A stretch of 64,000 bases of DNA from Blastococcus sp. VKM Ac-2987 (GCF_026967805.1 NZ_JAPVBG010000001.1:945143-1009142); one strand, 5' to 3'; shown: positions 7,994 through 16,510, numbered from the stretch's first letter. Program-made: numbers and translations. Notes: generated from the letters alone by a model not told the origin.

Positions 7994-8160
7994 CCTAGCA
8001 GTTTGATTCACTTGCTGAATGTATAAATGTAGTGGAGCGACGGCCCGGCGCCTGACGGCGAGGGCAGCAGCGGTGACACCGGCGACGCACCTGGCGTTGT
8101 GGCGGCCCTTCCGATTGTGCGAGTCGATCACTTTCGTGATCACGTCACAGGGAGTCACAC

Positions 8161-9700
8161 GTGGACCGCGTACGAGAAATGCTCAGCCGCATCACCGACC
8201 TGTCAGACGACGAACTGACCGAGCTGCGGGACCTGATCCTTCGGGCCGCCGAAGGTCGCACGAATCCGCCCTCTGGTCAGGTGGTCGGTGAGGCCGCAAT
8301 CGAAGAACTGGAAGTGCTGGCCTCCGCCGCTACGGCTGTGAAGCGTGAGTCCCAGCGGCGAGAGCAGAACGTCACACGCGGGCACGACGCTCAGCAGATC
8401 CTGGCGTCGTTCCGGCGCGAGCCTCTCTCGCGGGCTGGCGCGATCGTCCCTGCCGATCGACGTCCCCGCTTCTCGTCGGGTGGCACGGCACGGGCGCTGA
8501 CGGCCAGCGGCATGGCCGTTCCCGACAAGGGCAGCCTGGCCGACGAGTTCGTGTCCGCGCTGCGGACGCACCAGGCGCTCTCGGGTGGGAACGGCGAGAA
8601 GGTCCGCGTAGCGACGTTGCGCGCCGAGCGGGGGCCGAACCGGACGCTGCGAATCAGCGACTCCGCCGAGTCGGTCGCCAACGCGCTCGAGGTCGCCGCC
8701 GATCAGCAGGCGCTGAGCGCTATCGAGGCCATCACCGCCGCCGGCGGCCTGGGCGCTCCGGAGGACACGGACTACGCGCTTCCCGGCTTTGAGGTCACCG
8801 AGCGGCCGGTGAAGAGCTCGCTGCCCACCTTCACCGCCGAGCGAGGCGGCATCCGGCTTATCCGTCCTCCGGCCCTGGGTGATCTTCAGGGGGCCGTGGG
8901 CATTTGGAACGTGGCCAGCGACGTGGACGCCGTCAACAACCCGGCCGTGCGCAAGCCGAGCCTGCGCGTGGTGCCGAACGGCGAGGTTGTGGTGAACGTC
9001 CAGGCGGTCACCAACATCCTGACCTTCGGCAACATGCTGGCCAGGGCCTATCCCGAGTTCGTGCAGCGCGTGATGGACCTCGCCTTGGCCGCGCACGCCA
9101 AGATCGCAGAGCAGCAGCTGCTCACGCAGCTCGGTGCGCTATCCACCTCGGTGACTGGCCAGGCGCAGGAAGGCGGCGGCCTCGGCGCGACCCGCGTGCT
9201 GCTTCCCCTGCTTGACCGGGCGGCGACGGGGATGCGCAACCGGCTGCGGACGGACCCGAACGCGCCGCTGCAGTTGATCCTCCCGGCGTGGGCGCGTGGG
9301 CTGCTGCGGTCGAACCTGGCGCTGCAGGAGCCCGGTGACTCAACCGTCGGGGTCAGCGACGCCGACCTGGCCGCCTACCTGGCGACGCGCAATCTGGCTC
9401 CGACGTGGGCGCTCGACGGTGAGGCCGGGCAGGAGTTCAACCCGCAGGCTGCGGGGCCGGTTAACGGATGGCCGACCGAGGTCGTCTCGTACATGTTCCC
9501 GGCGGGGGGCGTTCGCCTTCCTCGACGGCGGAACGCTCGACCTGGGTCTGGTGCGCGACAGCACGCTGAACGCGGCCAACGACTTCTCGACGTTCACCGA
9601 GACGTTCGAGGCCGTGATCTTCCGAGGCGGCGAGGCGTTCCGCATCGCCCAGGCCCTCACTCCGTCGGGCATCGCCCGCGCGGCCGAGCTCGCAGCCTGA
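8161..9700 (+). pseudogene. Phage major capsid protein, frameshifted
   Basis: GTG 8161 opens an acidic helical N-terminus (LSRITDLSDDELTELRDLIL) and coiled region of scaffold type (to about 100), then a capsid-like body. Near 9505-9510 a run of six G follows MFPAGG. The continuing sense is one base out of frame: AFAFLDGGTLDLGLVRDS and then FSTFTETFEAVIFRGGEAF, typical of actinophage major capsid C-termini. The total length, 1540 bases, is one more than a multiple of three, as a single inserted G would give. Restored, the protein would have 512 residues. TGA 9698-9700 overlaps the next ATG. Alternatives are programmed frameshifting or a homopolymer sequencing error. Confidence 0.75.
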
Positions 9701-10403
9701 TGGGGCGGCGCGATCCGCGCTGCGAGTTCCCCGGCTGCACGTACATCGCGGTCCCCGTCCAGCCGATGTGCGTGCAGCACGGGGGCACCCGACAGGCGCG
9801 GACCTACATGAACGCACCCGTGGACCACATGCGCCTGTGTGGTGCTCGGCGGCGCGACGGCGGCAACTGCACCCAGCCGGCCATGCGAGGACAGGAGCGG
9901 TGCCGCATGCACGGTGGTTCGGCCCCGATGGCGCGCACCAAGGCCGTCGAGCGCATCGCGGAGGCCCAGGCCGTCGGCCTGGCCAACCGGCTCGGCATCC
10001 CGCGTTCGATCTCGGCGGTCGACGCACTCCAGGAGGAACTGAACCGCACCCAGGGGCGGATCGACTGGCTAGAGAGCGAGCTGGCCCAGCGGCCCAACGA
10101 CGGCGCGGTGCTCGCGGTCTACACCGCCGAGCGCGGCCACCTGCGACAGCTCGCCGGGGGCATGGTCAGCAGCAAGACCGACGAGCGCCGGTCCATGCTC
10201 AACGAACAGACGGTCGACGCGCTGGAAGCCGCCATCACCGGCATCGTGCGCGACCTCGGGCACGATCCCCACACGACCCGAGTGCGGGACGTCGTGGCAC
10301 GTCACCTACGCGCCGTCGCTGAGCCCACGAGACCCAGGGCCGGATGGTCGTGGATGCGGAGATCGTCAGCCACGAACCGCTGCCGGAGGCTGTGGCCTTC
10401 TAG
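9700..10403 (+). pseudogene. Phage HGG-motif, Cys-rich protein with 3' frameshift
   Basis: ATG 9700 overlaps the capsid stop. The N-terminus has two Cys/His clusters, CEFPGCT...CVQHGG and CGARRRDG...CRMHGGSAP, a zinc-binding pattern seen in small actinophage proteins next to capsid or terminase genes. A helical middle (TQGRIDWLESELAQ) follows. Near 10325-10335 the natural reading leaves this frame; one frame over it gives TQGRMVVDAEIVSHEPLPEA with TAG at 10401-10403. The unshifted frame runs to 10407 with an unnatural Arg/Ser-rich tail. A one-base loss explains both. A DNA-binding role, for example terminase small-subunit-like, is only a guess. Confidence 0.6.
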
Positions 10404-10407
10404 CTGA

Positions 10408-10994
10408 CCACGCCGGGACGACGCAGTCAGCAGACCAGAGCGACGCCGCAAATCCGCCACGCCGGGCTGCCGTTGGCTGAAACTGTCAGTGGGATGTGCC
10501 AGCCGGAGCGGCATGTGAGTCACAGCACACAGCCCAGGCAGGCGCAAGCACTGCTGAATCCAGCCTTAGACGGCTTCACTGACTGAGAGTCAAGGAGACA
10601 CGCCCAGGAATCCGTCTTGAATACCCGCAACTGTTGATCTACTGGCAAGTAACTTAGGCCGGGATTTTTTTTTGTTGCACCCCAGAGACGGATTGCGCGG
10701 CGATTGCCGCGGAGGCTGCAGCACCTAATCCAAGGTAGCAGCAATTCGCGCCCATTCAGGAATGTATGAAGCACTAGCGAGCGCAGTTGCTGATGGCACC
10801 ACGCCAGCCATGGCGCACGCGGCGATGACCCGAGGGTTCATCGACCGACGAGGCACGGCTTCTCTCCCTTGACAGAGCTATGAGGTTATGATGGACGTCC
10901 AGGCGGCGAGCCGCAAGGCGAGACTGCGCGGCGTGCCGATCGGCCAGCCCTGGAGCTGATCGACTGCGTCTGACCTGGCGCAGCCTGCGTTTGT
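10408..10994. other. Gene-free gap between phage remnant and cpaF fragment
   Basis: No convincing open frame is seen on either strand. A run of nine T lies near 10668-10676 after a GC-rich stretch. The segment ends at the junction with the antisense cpaF fragment. It probably represents worn-out island DNA. Confidence 0.5.
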
Positions 10995-11009
10995 TCAGGC
11001 CGACTCCGA

Positions 11010-11177
11010 CAGGTCCAGGCACTCCTCCTGCCGCACCTCCCCCACCACGATGCGGGACGGCCGCATCCGCAGCGCCTCCTTCACCAGCCGGCGCAGCGGG
11101 ATCTCCCCGGCGCCCTCGAGGTTGGGCTGGCGGGTCTGCATCGAGACGACGTCGGGCAGCGGCACCCGCGCCTCGAA
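11010..11177 (-). pseudogene. cpaF: Internal fragment of the Tad/Flp pilus ATPase gene cpaF/tadA
   Basis: The minus strand reads about 56 residues of a CpaF/TadA ATPase: VPLPDVVSMQTRQPNLEG, then GEIPLRRLVKEALRMRPSR and IVVGEVRQEECLDL. These are the Arg-finger/Walker B region of this secretion ATPase family. The sense is lost on both sides: after CLDL four unrelated residues precede a stop at 10995-10997. The N-terminal part of a CpaF gene in the same orientation lies 7.7 kb away at 18872-19354. The pieces do not overlap, so one ancestral gene was probably split and partly deleted. Confidence 0.85.
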
Positions 11178-11278
11178 GGGAGGGCTACTACACAGGTGGG
11201 GCGGCCGGGGTCGGCTTAGCTGCGTTCTCCTGTAGAGGACGACTGTTCGCCATCCGCCGCGAGCGAGACACTGGCCCA

Positions 11279-12328
11279 GTGGCCAACCTGGCGGTGGTGC
11301 GTCGCAGCGCAGTCGTCCCGAAGCGGGACCTGCTCCTCTTTGATCGAGTGTATGTACCCAATCTCGCCGCCGAGCTCGAGCGCCTGAGCGATCATGAACT
11401 TGCCGACGCCCAGTACCTCGTCGATCAAGGCCTTCTCGCATCCCCGAGCGTGCAGATTGACGGGGTGGTCGCGGGCTCGGTTTCATTACGCTCGAAGGAG
11501 CAGCGACAGAATAGTTCCACGGCTAGTATGCCAAGAAGCCTTCGAGTTGGGGATTTTTATTTTGACGTAGTTGCGAGCCAGCGGGTGGATACGTCCAAGC
11601 GGTTGACCTATGCCCCTGGCAGGTCACACCTGCCCATAGGCGCCGAGCGATTTATTGCCGCCACGCTGACTAGGACCCTCGAAAGCTGGGGACACTGCAC
11701 GTATGTACCAGGACAGCGTGACGCCGGAAAAGGTGTCGTCCGGCTGTTCGACCCGCTGCCTTTGTATTGGCCCTCACTGGGGGCGCCTGGATCCACGCTC
11801 TACGCGCCCTTGAACGCAGGAGTTGCGGTCAGGCTACAAGGACTTTGGCGTGAAGGTTCTGGTGCTCCACCAGCAACGAACAACGCAGAGTGGGAACTGT
11901 TCGAGGCGATTATTGATGCAATGCCAATCCCCGGCGAGCTTGAGCCCCTCGAAGCGATCCTCGACTTCAAACGGGCGGCTCAGGAGAAAAAGAGGCTGGA
12001 ACGGTTGACACGTTGGTTACAGCGGACTCTGCTGGAGGACAGGACATCGCCAATGCGCCTGCGGTTGGACCTAGAGGATCTGATCCAGGAGTACGAGTCC
12101 CACATGCGGGCGGAGAAGATGACTGTACGACACGAGCGCATAAGGATCCTACTAGCCCTGCCCTCTGGCCTAATCCGAGCGGTGATCGGGCGCCCAAGTC
12201 GAGACGCACTCGACTTTCTTACGCTCCGCGAACATAAGGTCAGATTGTCGCAAGCAGAAATGAGGGCGCCTGGGCGAGAGCTTGCCTACATAGCATCTGC
12301 CCGGGAGCGATTCGACCATCATCGCTGA
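11279..12328 (+). CDS. Uncharacterised protein of about 349 residues
   Basis: The frame is open from 10991, but the first part lies antisense to the cpaF fragment and is not credible. GTG 11279 begins VANLAVVRRSAVVPKRDLLLF, followed by DRVYVPNLAAELERLSDHEL. The middle contains GAERFIAATLTRTLESWG. The C-terminal third is helical and charged, with a likely coiled segment (FKRAAQEKKRLERLTRWLQR). There is no signal peptide or membrane segment. Base composition is lower in GC than the chromosome to the right. No family is recognised. Its position in a defence-prone island near a DUF4062 gene is suggestive only. The exact start is uncertain. Confidence 0.55.
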   Translation: MANLAVVRRSAVVPKRDLLLFDRVYVPNLAAELERLSDHELADAQYLVDQGLLASPSVQIDGVVAGSVSLRSKEQRQNSSTASMPRSLRVGDFYFDVVASQRVDTSKRLTYAPGRSHLPIGAERFIAATLTRTLESWGHCTYVPGQRDAGKGVVRLFDPLPLYWPSLGAPGSTLYAPLNAGVAVRLQGLWREGSGAPPATNNAEWELFEAIIDAMPIPGELEPLEAILDFKRAAQEKKRLERLTRWLQRTLLEDRTSPMRLRLDLEDLIQEYESHMRAEKMTVRHERIRILLALPSGLIRAVIGRPSRDALDFLTLREHKVRLSQAEMRAPGRELAYIASARERFDHHR

Positions 12329-12464
12329 CAATGCTGGCTCGGCACGTCATCAAGGGCGTCGGAGGGCCCAGACACCTGCTACACACGTCGAACGGGCTCT
12401 GCCGAGCCTGTTCGTCTGGCTTGAGCAGGCAGCCCCGGGGGCGCTGGCCTGTCCTCAGGTGGGG

Positions 12465-12713
12465 CTAGCAGCACGCTGGCGAGAGCGCGGAGTACAAGGT
12501 TCCCCCGGTTGTAGAAGCCGCCGCAGCAAGAGCGAACTCGCTCCCATTCCCCGCCGTTCGACTCGAGATGGTGCTCGGGGTGGAGGTCGCGGAGGAGTCA
12601 GCCGCTGCAGCTAGGGCGCGACTGAAAACGAATGGCCAACCAGAGGCCGAGACGATGGCAGCGACGGCGACCCCGGTGACGACGACGCGGATCAACCGAC
12701 GGGCATCTCGCAT
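12465..12713 (-). CDS. Small secreted or membrane protein
   Basis: This 82-residue protein has AGGAGG 8 bases before ATG 12713, one of the best ribosome sites in the island. Basic residues (RDARRLIR) precede a hydrophobic stretch to about 29, then A-rich and Ser/Thr-rich sequence. The end is GGTLYSALSPACC with a terminal Cys pair. SALSPA is shared with the small secreted product of 2216-2500. It is encoded downstream of copy 3 of the repeated family, as 2216-2500 is downstream of copy 2. The function is unknown. Confidence 0.5.
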   Translation of the reverse strand: MRDARRLIRVVVTGVAVAAIVSASGWPFVFSRALAAAADSSATSTPSTISSRTAGNGSEFALAAAASTTGGTLYSALSPACC

Positions 12714-12863
12714 GATTGCCTCCTCCTGAGCGGCGGATTGCCGTCTACCTCATCGCTGCCGAGTTCTGTCAGCAGCGCGCCCCGCCTCTTGCGCGACAGA
12801 CGAAGCCCCCGTGTGTGAGAGAAAGTAGGCAGGGAGCCCGTCGATTGACGCCCCGTCGAGGGG

Positions 12864-12995
12864 CTAGCTGCGGAAGGAAATGTGGACGTGGTCCTGGTGG
12901 GAGGCTGACCCGGCCGCAGGGGCTGGGGTCGAACCCAAGGCCAAAACGAGTCCGGCCACGGCTACCGGGATGACGAGTGCCCTGCGGATGTGCAC
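12864..12995 (-). CDS. 43-residue secreted peptide
   Basis: GTG 12995 is preceded by GAGGGG at a good distance. The product opens with HIRRALVIPVAVAGLVLALG, a compact signal peptide ending near TPAPAAGSA. Only about 15 residues would remain after cleavage, with three His (SHQDHVHISFRS). It is oriented with, and lies between, copy 3 of the repeated family and the secreted protein at 12465-12713. Its short length makes it easy to miss. Whether it is expressed is unknown. Confidence 0.4.
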   Translation of the reverse strand: MHIRRALVIPVAVAGLVLALGSTPAPAAGSASHQDHVHISFRS

Positions 12996-13127
12996 AGTTT
13001 CCCCTCGGCAGACTGGACGCTGTCTACGGCGACAGCGTCAATGGCGGGACCCTAGGGCCCGTCGCCGCTCCCAAACAGAGACGAAAGCCCCGCGCTGGCA
13101 ACGCTCGGTCGCGATTACCGCTGCGTG

Positions 13128-13376
13128 TCAGGCGGCTTCGTCGCCGACCGGCTCGCTAACGAGGTCTCGTCCGCCAACCACGGTGACGCTGGCCCGCCAC
13201 TCGAACCACGTCGCACCGTGCGGCCCTGGCGCTGTGGTCGGCCCCTCGACGGTCAAGCTGGCCCACTCCACGTTGCCGCCGCCGGCTATCGCCATAAGGC
13301 GCAGTTGGCCGCGGAGGCCGGTCGTTGCCCGCTCGCGATCCTCATACGGGTACGCAGCTGCCGCCGTGTAGATCAT
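13128..13376 (-). CDS. Uncharacterised small protein, repeated family copy 3
   Basis: From ATG 13376 the protein has 82 residues. It opens MIYTAAAAYPYEDRERA and contains RLMAIAGGGNVEW, TTAPGPHGATWFEW and SVTVVGGRDLVSEP. Compared with copy 1 (924-1259) the differences are mostly conservative. DNA similarity extends about 75 bases upstream of the ATG, but there the frame differs between copies, so this ATG is the likely common start. Downstream on the same strand follow two small secreted-protein genes. This is the shortest intact version and may represent the functional length. No known domain is recognised. Confidence 0.6.
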   Translation of the reverse strand: MIYTAAAAYPYEDRERATTGLRGQLRLMAIAGGGNVEWASLTVEGPTTAPGPHGATWFEWRASVTVVGGRDLVSEPVGDEAA

Positions 13377-13446
13377 CGCCCGATGGTTCCCACGGGCAGC
13401 CGCGCTCGATCGGGTTGGCTGCAGGCCATCACCCCAACGAGCGTGA

Positions 13447-13474
13447 TCGGGGCGCCGGGATGGAGTCGCCCCGA
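13447..13474. terminator. Hairpin after the GNAT gene
   Basis: A perfect 8-bp stem (13447-13454 with 13467-13474) with a 12-base loop, 8 bases beyond the stop of the acetyltransferase gene at 13482. Confidence 0.4.
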
Positions 13475-13481
13475 CCCCCAC

Positions 13482-14006
13482 TTACACGGGCAGGTTGCGT
13501 TGCCACACTTGGACACCAGGCCCGCCGTTGCTGACGTGCCGCATCCCGTGGCGCCGATTCATCTTCTGCGAGGCATGGTTCTCCTCGTACACGTAGCCGA
13601 TGATCTTCACGTTGGAGATGCCGGCTTCTATGGCACGGGCGGTCAGTTGATCAAAGACGTCCCGACACATCTCATCGGCATAGCCGCCACCCTTGCCCCG
13701 TAGCCGCAAGGCGACAGCGCCGAACTCCCACTCAACTTCTGCAGGACCGTCCAGCTCCTGAACGACAGAGACAGCTCCGAGGCCCTCGCTGTCGTAGCCG
13801 AGGCGTACATAGCGACCAGCAGAAAATTCCGGCGCAAGCGCGCGCACGCCGCTCTGGACCTCGTACTCCCACCACCCAGCGTGGGCGTCACCCTTAGGCG
13901 GCCATCCACGGAGGGTTCGAGGGGGCTTGTAGGTGCTACAGACGAACCCTTGCAGGTGCTTTACGTCCGAACCCTTGCAGTCCCGCCAATCAAGAAGGCC
14001 CGTCAC
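13482..14006 (-). CDS. GNAT-family acetyltransferase-like protein
   Basis: This 174-residue protein has a C-terminal pattern GYVYEENHASQKMNRRHGMR, which matches the GNAT segment around the acetyl-CoA/catalytic Asn (V.E.N..S...N...G). An upstream beta strand and helix (DQLTARAIEAGISNVKIIGY) fit the fold. The N-terminal 60 residues are less typical. GTG 14006 overlaps the stop of the preceding 61-residue gene (GTGA), so the two are co-translated. It is part of a minus-strand phage-type gene row (13.5-16.5 kb). The substrate is unknown. Confidence 0.65.
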   Translation of the reverse strand: MTGLLDWRDCKGSDVKHLQGFVCSTYKPPRTLRGWPPKGDAHAGWWEYEVQSGVRALAPEFSAGRYVRLGYDSEGLGAVSVVQELDGPAEVEWEFGAVALRLRGKGGGYADEMCRDVFDQLTARAIEAGISNVKIIGYVYEENHASQKMNRRHGMRHVSNGGPGVQVWQRNLPV

Positions 14007-14188
14007 CCAGCGATGCGGTCGCGGCGCGCCGGTGCAACCTCGGTGAGGGCGCGAGCACGGTCCCGCCGCTGCTCAAGAGGTAGGTCACGGCCCATGGTGC
14101 GGGCATGGTGCGCCGCAGCAGCAGCCTCAACGTCGAACTCCTCCGACGGGTGCAAGCATCGATTGAGCGCCTCAAGCAGGCTGGTCAT
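14003..14188 (-). CDS. Small helical phage-type protein
   Basis: This 61-residue product begins MTSLLEALNRCLHPSEEFDV, followed by an Ala/His run and REQ-rich helices (LPLEQRRDRARALTEVA). Its stop overlaps the GTG of the GNAT gene. The size, charge and coupling are typical of short phage early genes. No domain is recognised. Confidence 0.45.
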   Translation of the reverse strand: MTSLLEALNRCLHPSEEFDVEAAAAAHHARTMGRDLPLEQRRDRARALTEVAPARRDRIAG

Positions 14189-14294
14189 CGAGACTCCTTC
14201 CCGACCCTCAGCCTGGCGCTAAGGGCGTCTACCTCTAGACGTCTTTCTACGCCTATCGGCAGACGTTTGCACGTCCTTGACCCGTACGAGCAGG

Positions 14295-14602
14295 TCACAG
14301 CGACGCAACACTGCCGCCCAGCTCGCCACGTCTACGAGGTGAACGTCCCGACCACCGTAGCGATGTGGAGGCGTCGTGTCGGTAGTGCTGCGGCCGGCGG
14401 TCTTCGCGCCCCCACATGCCTCCCCGCTCACTGGCGGCCACGGCGTAGGCCAGGCACTCGGCGGGGCCGGCCAGCGCCCGTCGATCTTCCAACCCTGGAG
14501 CCACGAGTCGTCAGCGTTGGCTTGGTGGCACGGAACGGTGCCCGCGTCGTCCAGCGCGGCCGACAGCTCAGACCACTCCTTTAGCACCTTCGGTGGGATC
14601 AA
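14295..14602 (-). pseudogene. WhiB-like regulator fragment, frameshifted
   Basis: ATG 14602 opens KEWSELSAALDDAG...VPCHQA..DDSW, the usual start of a WhiB-like protein up to the first Cys. The rest of the motif lies one frame over: PAECLAYAVAASERGGMWGR, the last Cys plus the G-x-W-G turn. A shift near 14440 is needed to join the halves. The CxxC pair expected between them is not visible, so even the restored protein may not hold a 4Fe-4S cluster. WhiB-like genes are common in actinophage early regions. The original frame continues to 14219. Confidence 0.5.
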
Positions 14603-14650
14603 CCACGCAGCGTTGACTACCGATGCACTTTCGCCACGGTCTCCATTTCG

Positions 14651-15112
14651 TCACCCCACCAAAGCGAGCGATTCGAGGCGCACCTCAAGGCAGGAAACGT
14701 CCGGCACCCTGTTGTGCACCCCGTAGCCGGCAATCTCATGGACATCTAGCCCCGGCGCGCCCGTCAGACAGCCTGGGGCAGCGGTGGCGCAGACGGCTCG
14801 CTGGTAGCCGGCGGCTGACGCTGCGTCGAGCACGGCCAGCAGCAGGCGGCGCGACCATCCGCGACCACGAGCAGCCGGGGCGACGTAGAACCGGCGCAGC
14901 TCGCAGGCGCCCGGCTCGTGTCTGCGCCAGCAGGAGACCGCGACCGGCCTTCCGTTCTCGTAGCCGACGAGACAGCCGGCGTGCGGCCGGGCGTAGTCGG
15001 CCGGGTCATCCGCGTCGAGGTCGTGCGCCCCGTAGGCCCTCACGTAGTGGCCGGCGAGCTCGTCGAGCAGTCCGCGCGCGGCCGGGCTGTCGTAGCGCGC
15101 TGCGGCGATCAT
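14651..15112 (-). CDS. GNAT-family N-acetyltransferase
   Basis: This 153-residue protein has the acetyl-CoA binding motif at LRRFYVAPAARGRGWSRRL (R-G-x-G-x pattern), with the preceding strand GRPVAVSCWRRHEPGACE. ATG 15112 overlaps the upstream gene's stop (ATGA), which decides the start; the frame is open further upstream but not needed. GNAT enzymes transfer an acetyl group from acetyl-CoA to an amine. The acceptor cannot be told. It is part of the same phage-like minus-strand row. Confidence 0.75.
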   Translation of the reverse strand: MIAAARYDSPAARGLLDELAGHYVRAYGAHDLDADDPADYARPHAGCLVGYENGRPVAVSCWRRHEPGACELRRFYVAPAARGRGWSRRLLLAVLDAASAAGYQRAVCATAAPGCLTGAPGLDVHEIAGYGVHNRVPDVSCLEVRLESLALVG

Positions 15113-15480
15113 GCGAGCTCGGTCAGCTCGTCGAGCTGCTTCCGAGGAAAGGCGACCTGAGCGACCATGCGCGATCGGGTCACTAGCGCGCCCGCCGACT
15201 CGGCGGCGACCAGGAACGGTGCGGCCTTGCCTCCGTTGACCATGCGTACGTAGGCCGGGCGATCGGCGACCACCCGGCCGTAGTTGACGGTTGCCCGATC
15301 GCGGGCGGTCAGCAGGTTCGACAGTTGGGACGGCCACAACCGTTCCACGGCGTCGGCCAGGTCGGTGCAGGACGCGACGGTCAGCACGCCATGCGAGCGG
15401 AGGGCGTGCAGCAGCGGCGCCAGCTCCTCGTCGACGTCCACCGTCTTGCCCAGCACCGTCAGTGGCGCCTGAGCGTGCAC
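15109..15480 (-). CDS. Phage-type protein of unknown function
   Basis: From GTG 15480 the protein has 123 residues. Its opening LGKTVDVDEELAPLLHALRS and then GVLTVASCTDLADAVERLW resembles short actinophage proteins in which a conserved Cys follows a 'distinct-from-left/right' helix (family recalled, not checked). Upstream of the GTG the same frame reads CACPVCTRHGD, a Cys cluster, but no start codon precedes it before TGA. The true gene may therefore have begun further upstream and suffered a frameshift. It is co-translated with the downstream GNAT. Confidence 0.5.
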   Translation of the reverse strand: MHAQAPLTVLGKTVDVDEELAPLLHALRSHGVLTVASCTDLADAVERLWPSQLSNLLTARDRATVNYGRVVADRPAYVRMVNGGKAAPFLVAAESAGALVTRSRMVAQVAFPRKQLDELTELA

Positions 15481-15543
15481 GTCGCCGTGCCGGGTGCAGA
15501 CCGGGCAGGCGCAGGTGAACGCCTCGGTGACGCTCCAGCAGGC

Positions 15544-16154
15544 TCACGACGCCTCACCCTGCTCTGGCGAACCGGGCTGCGGCATCGTTGCGGTGAGCTT
15601 CTCGAGCGTCCGCCCGAAAGATTGCCTTGCGGCGGGCAGCATCAAGTCGAGCGCGTCCATGCCTTCGGTCACGGCGGGGTCGATGATGTCGTCGCCATCG
15701 AGGCTGACCGACCGCAACGGCGGCGCGCCAGCCACCTGCTCGCCATCCAGTCGCTGCGTCCACATTGCCGCCCCCTCGCGTGTGAGACCGTGCGGGCGGC
15801 GGCGGTGGTACTCCTCCCACGACCCGGCCTCAGCCAGCGACTCCAGCTCTCGGAGCCCTGCAGCGACCGAGCCGCCGCACTCCCGTGGCTGCGCGTTCGC
15901 GGGGGGCACGATGTAGCCCATCGCGACCCACTCGGGATTGGCTGGGCCTGGCCACTTTTCACGGTCACCCACCGTGGAGTGGCAAACCCACGAACGGCCC
16001 GTCCGCATGGTCGCCCACAGCTCGACCGCTGCTCCCGCTTGAACACATGCGACGTCGCCGGCACCGGCCGATCCACGTTGCTACTCAGCCAGGGGCACTC
16101 CGGGCACGGCCTGGCCGGTGCTCGGTTCAGCTCGTTGTCGTCAGCGCTCGTCAT
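15544..16154 (-). pseudogene. CxxC-motif phage-type protein, frameshifted
   Basis: ATG 16154 opens MTSADDNELNRAPARPCPEC and PWLSSN, a CPxCPW start common in short actinophage proteins. About 35 codons later the sense moves one frame to AVELWATMRTGRSWVCHST, then WPGPANPEWVAMGYIVPP and a helical acidic C-terminus ending at 15544. Neither frame alone gives a natural protein; joined near 16030-16060 they do. Probably a decayed gene of the phage row. The fold and function are unknown. Confidence 0.4.
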
Positions 16155-16243
16155 CGTGTCGGGATCTCCTTCGCGTTCGGATGTGAATGCACTCAGTGGT
16201 CGCGAGCAGGGAGCTCGTTCGGGCGCCCTGGCGGCGCGCGTGG

Positions 16244-16510
16244 TCAGGCCGTCGGGCTGAGTCCGCCCTCAGCTCGCAAAGCGCGCCGACGCAGCTGCAC
16301 CGTCTGCTGAAACAGCTCGACGAAGTCCAGCCCGCCCGGCCAACCGTGCTCCTCCTGCCAGTCGCTCCGAGCGCGGCTGAACAGGTGCCATGCCTGGTCC
16401 CGACGCCAGTCCTCGAACTCGAACCTCACCGGGCCATACGGGACGCGATCTCTGACATTCCGCCAGTCATCCGGGTGGTACTCCGAGACGTCCACCAGCG
16501 GGCCCCCAAA
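16244..16510 (-). pseudogene. 3' fragment of a phage-type gene cut by an IS element
   Basis: The minus strand reads YHPDDWRNVRDRVPYGPVRF, then EFEDWRRDQAWHLFSRARSD and GLDFVELFQQTVQLRRRALR to a stop at 16244. It is rich in Trp/Arg and has a natural composition. The sense begins abruptly near 16500, exactly where the IS3 transposase sense begins on the other strand. I do not find the 5' part on the far side of the IS at 17.45-17.7 kb. Confidence 0.5.

Noticed and set aside
8015-8160. Phage-like reading GEGSSGDTGDAPGVVAALPI before the capsid gene
   Set aside because: Closed by stops just upstream and too short to assign; it may be the end of a lost portal or protease gene, but this cannot be supported.
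10860-10895. TTGACA near 10870 with TATGAT further on as a promoter
   Set aside because: The spacing is only 12 bases, and no credible gene follows.
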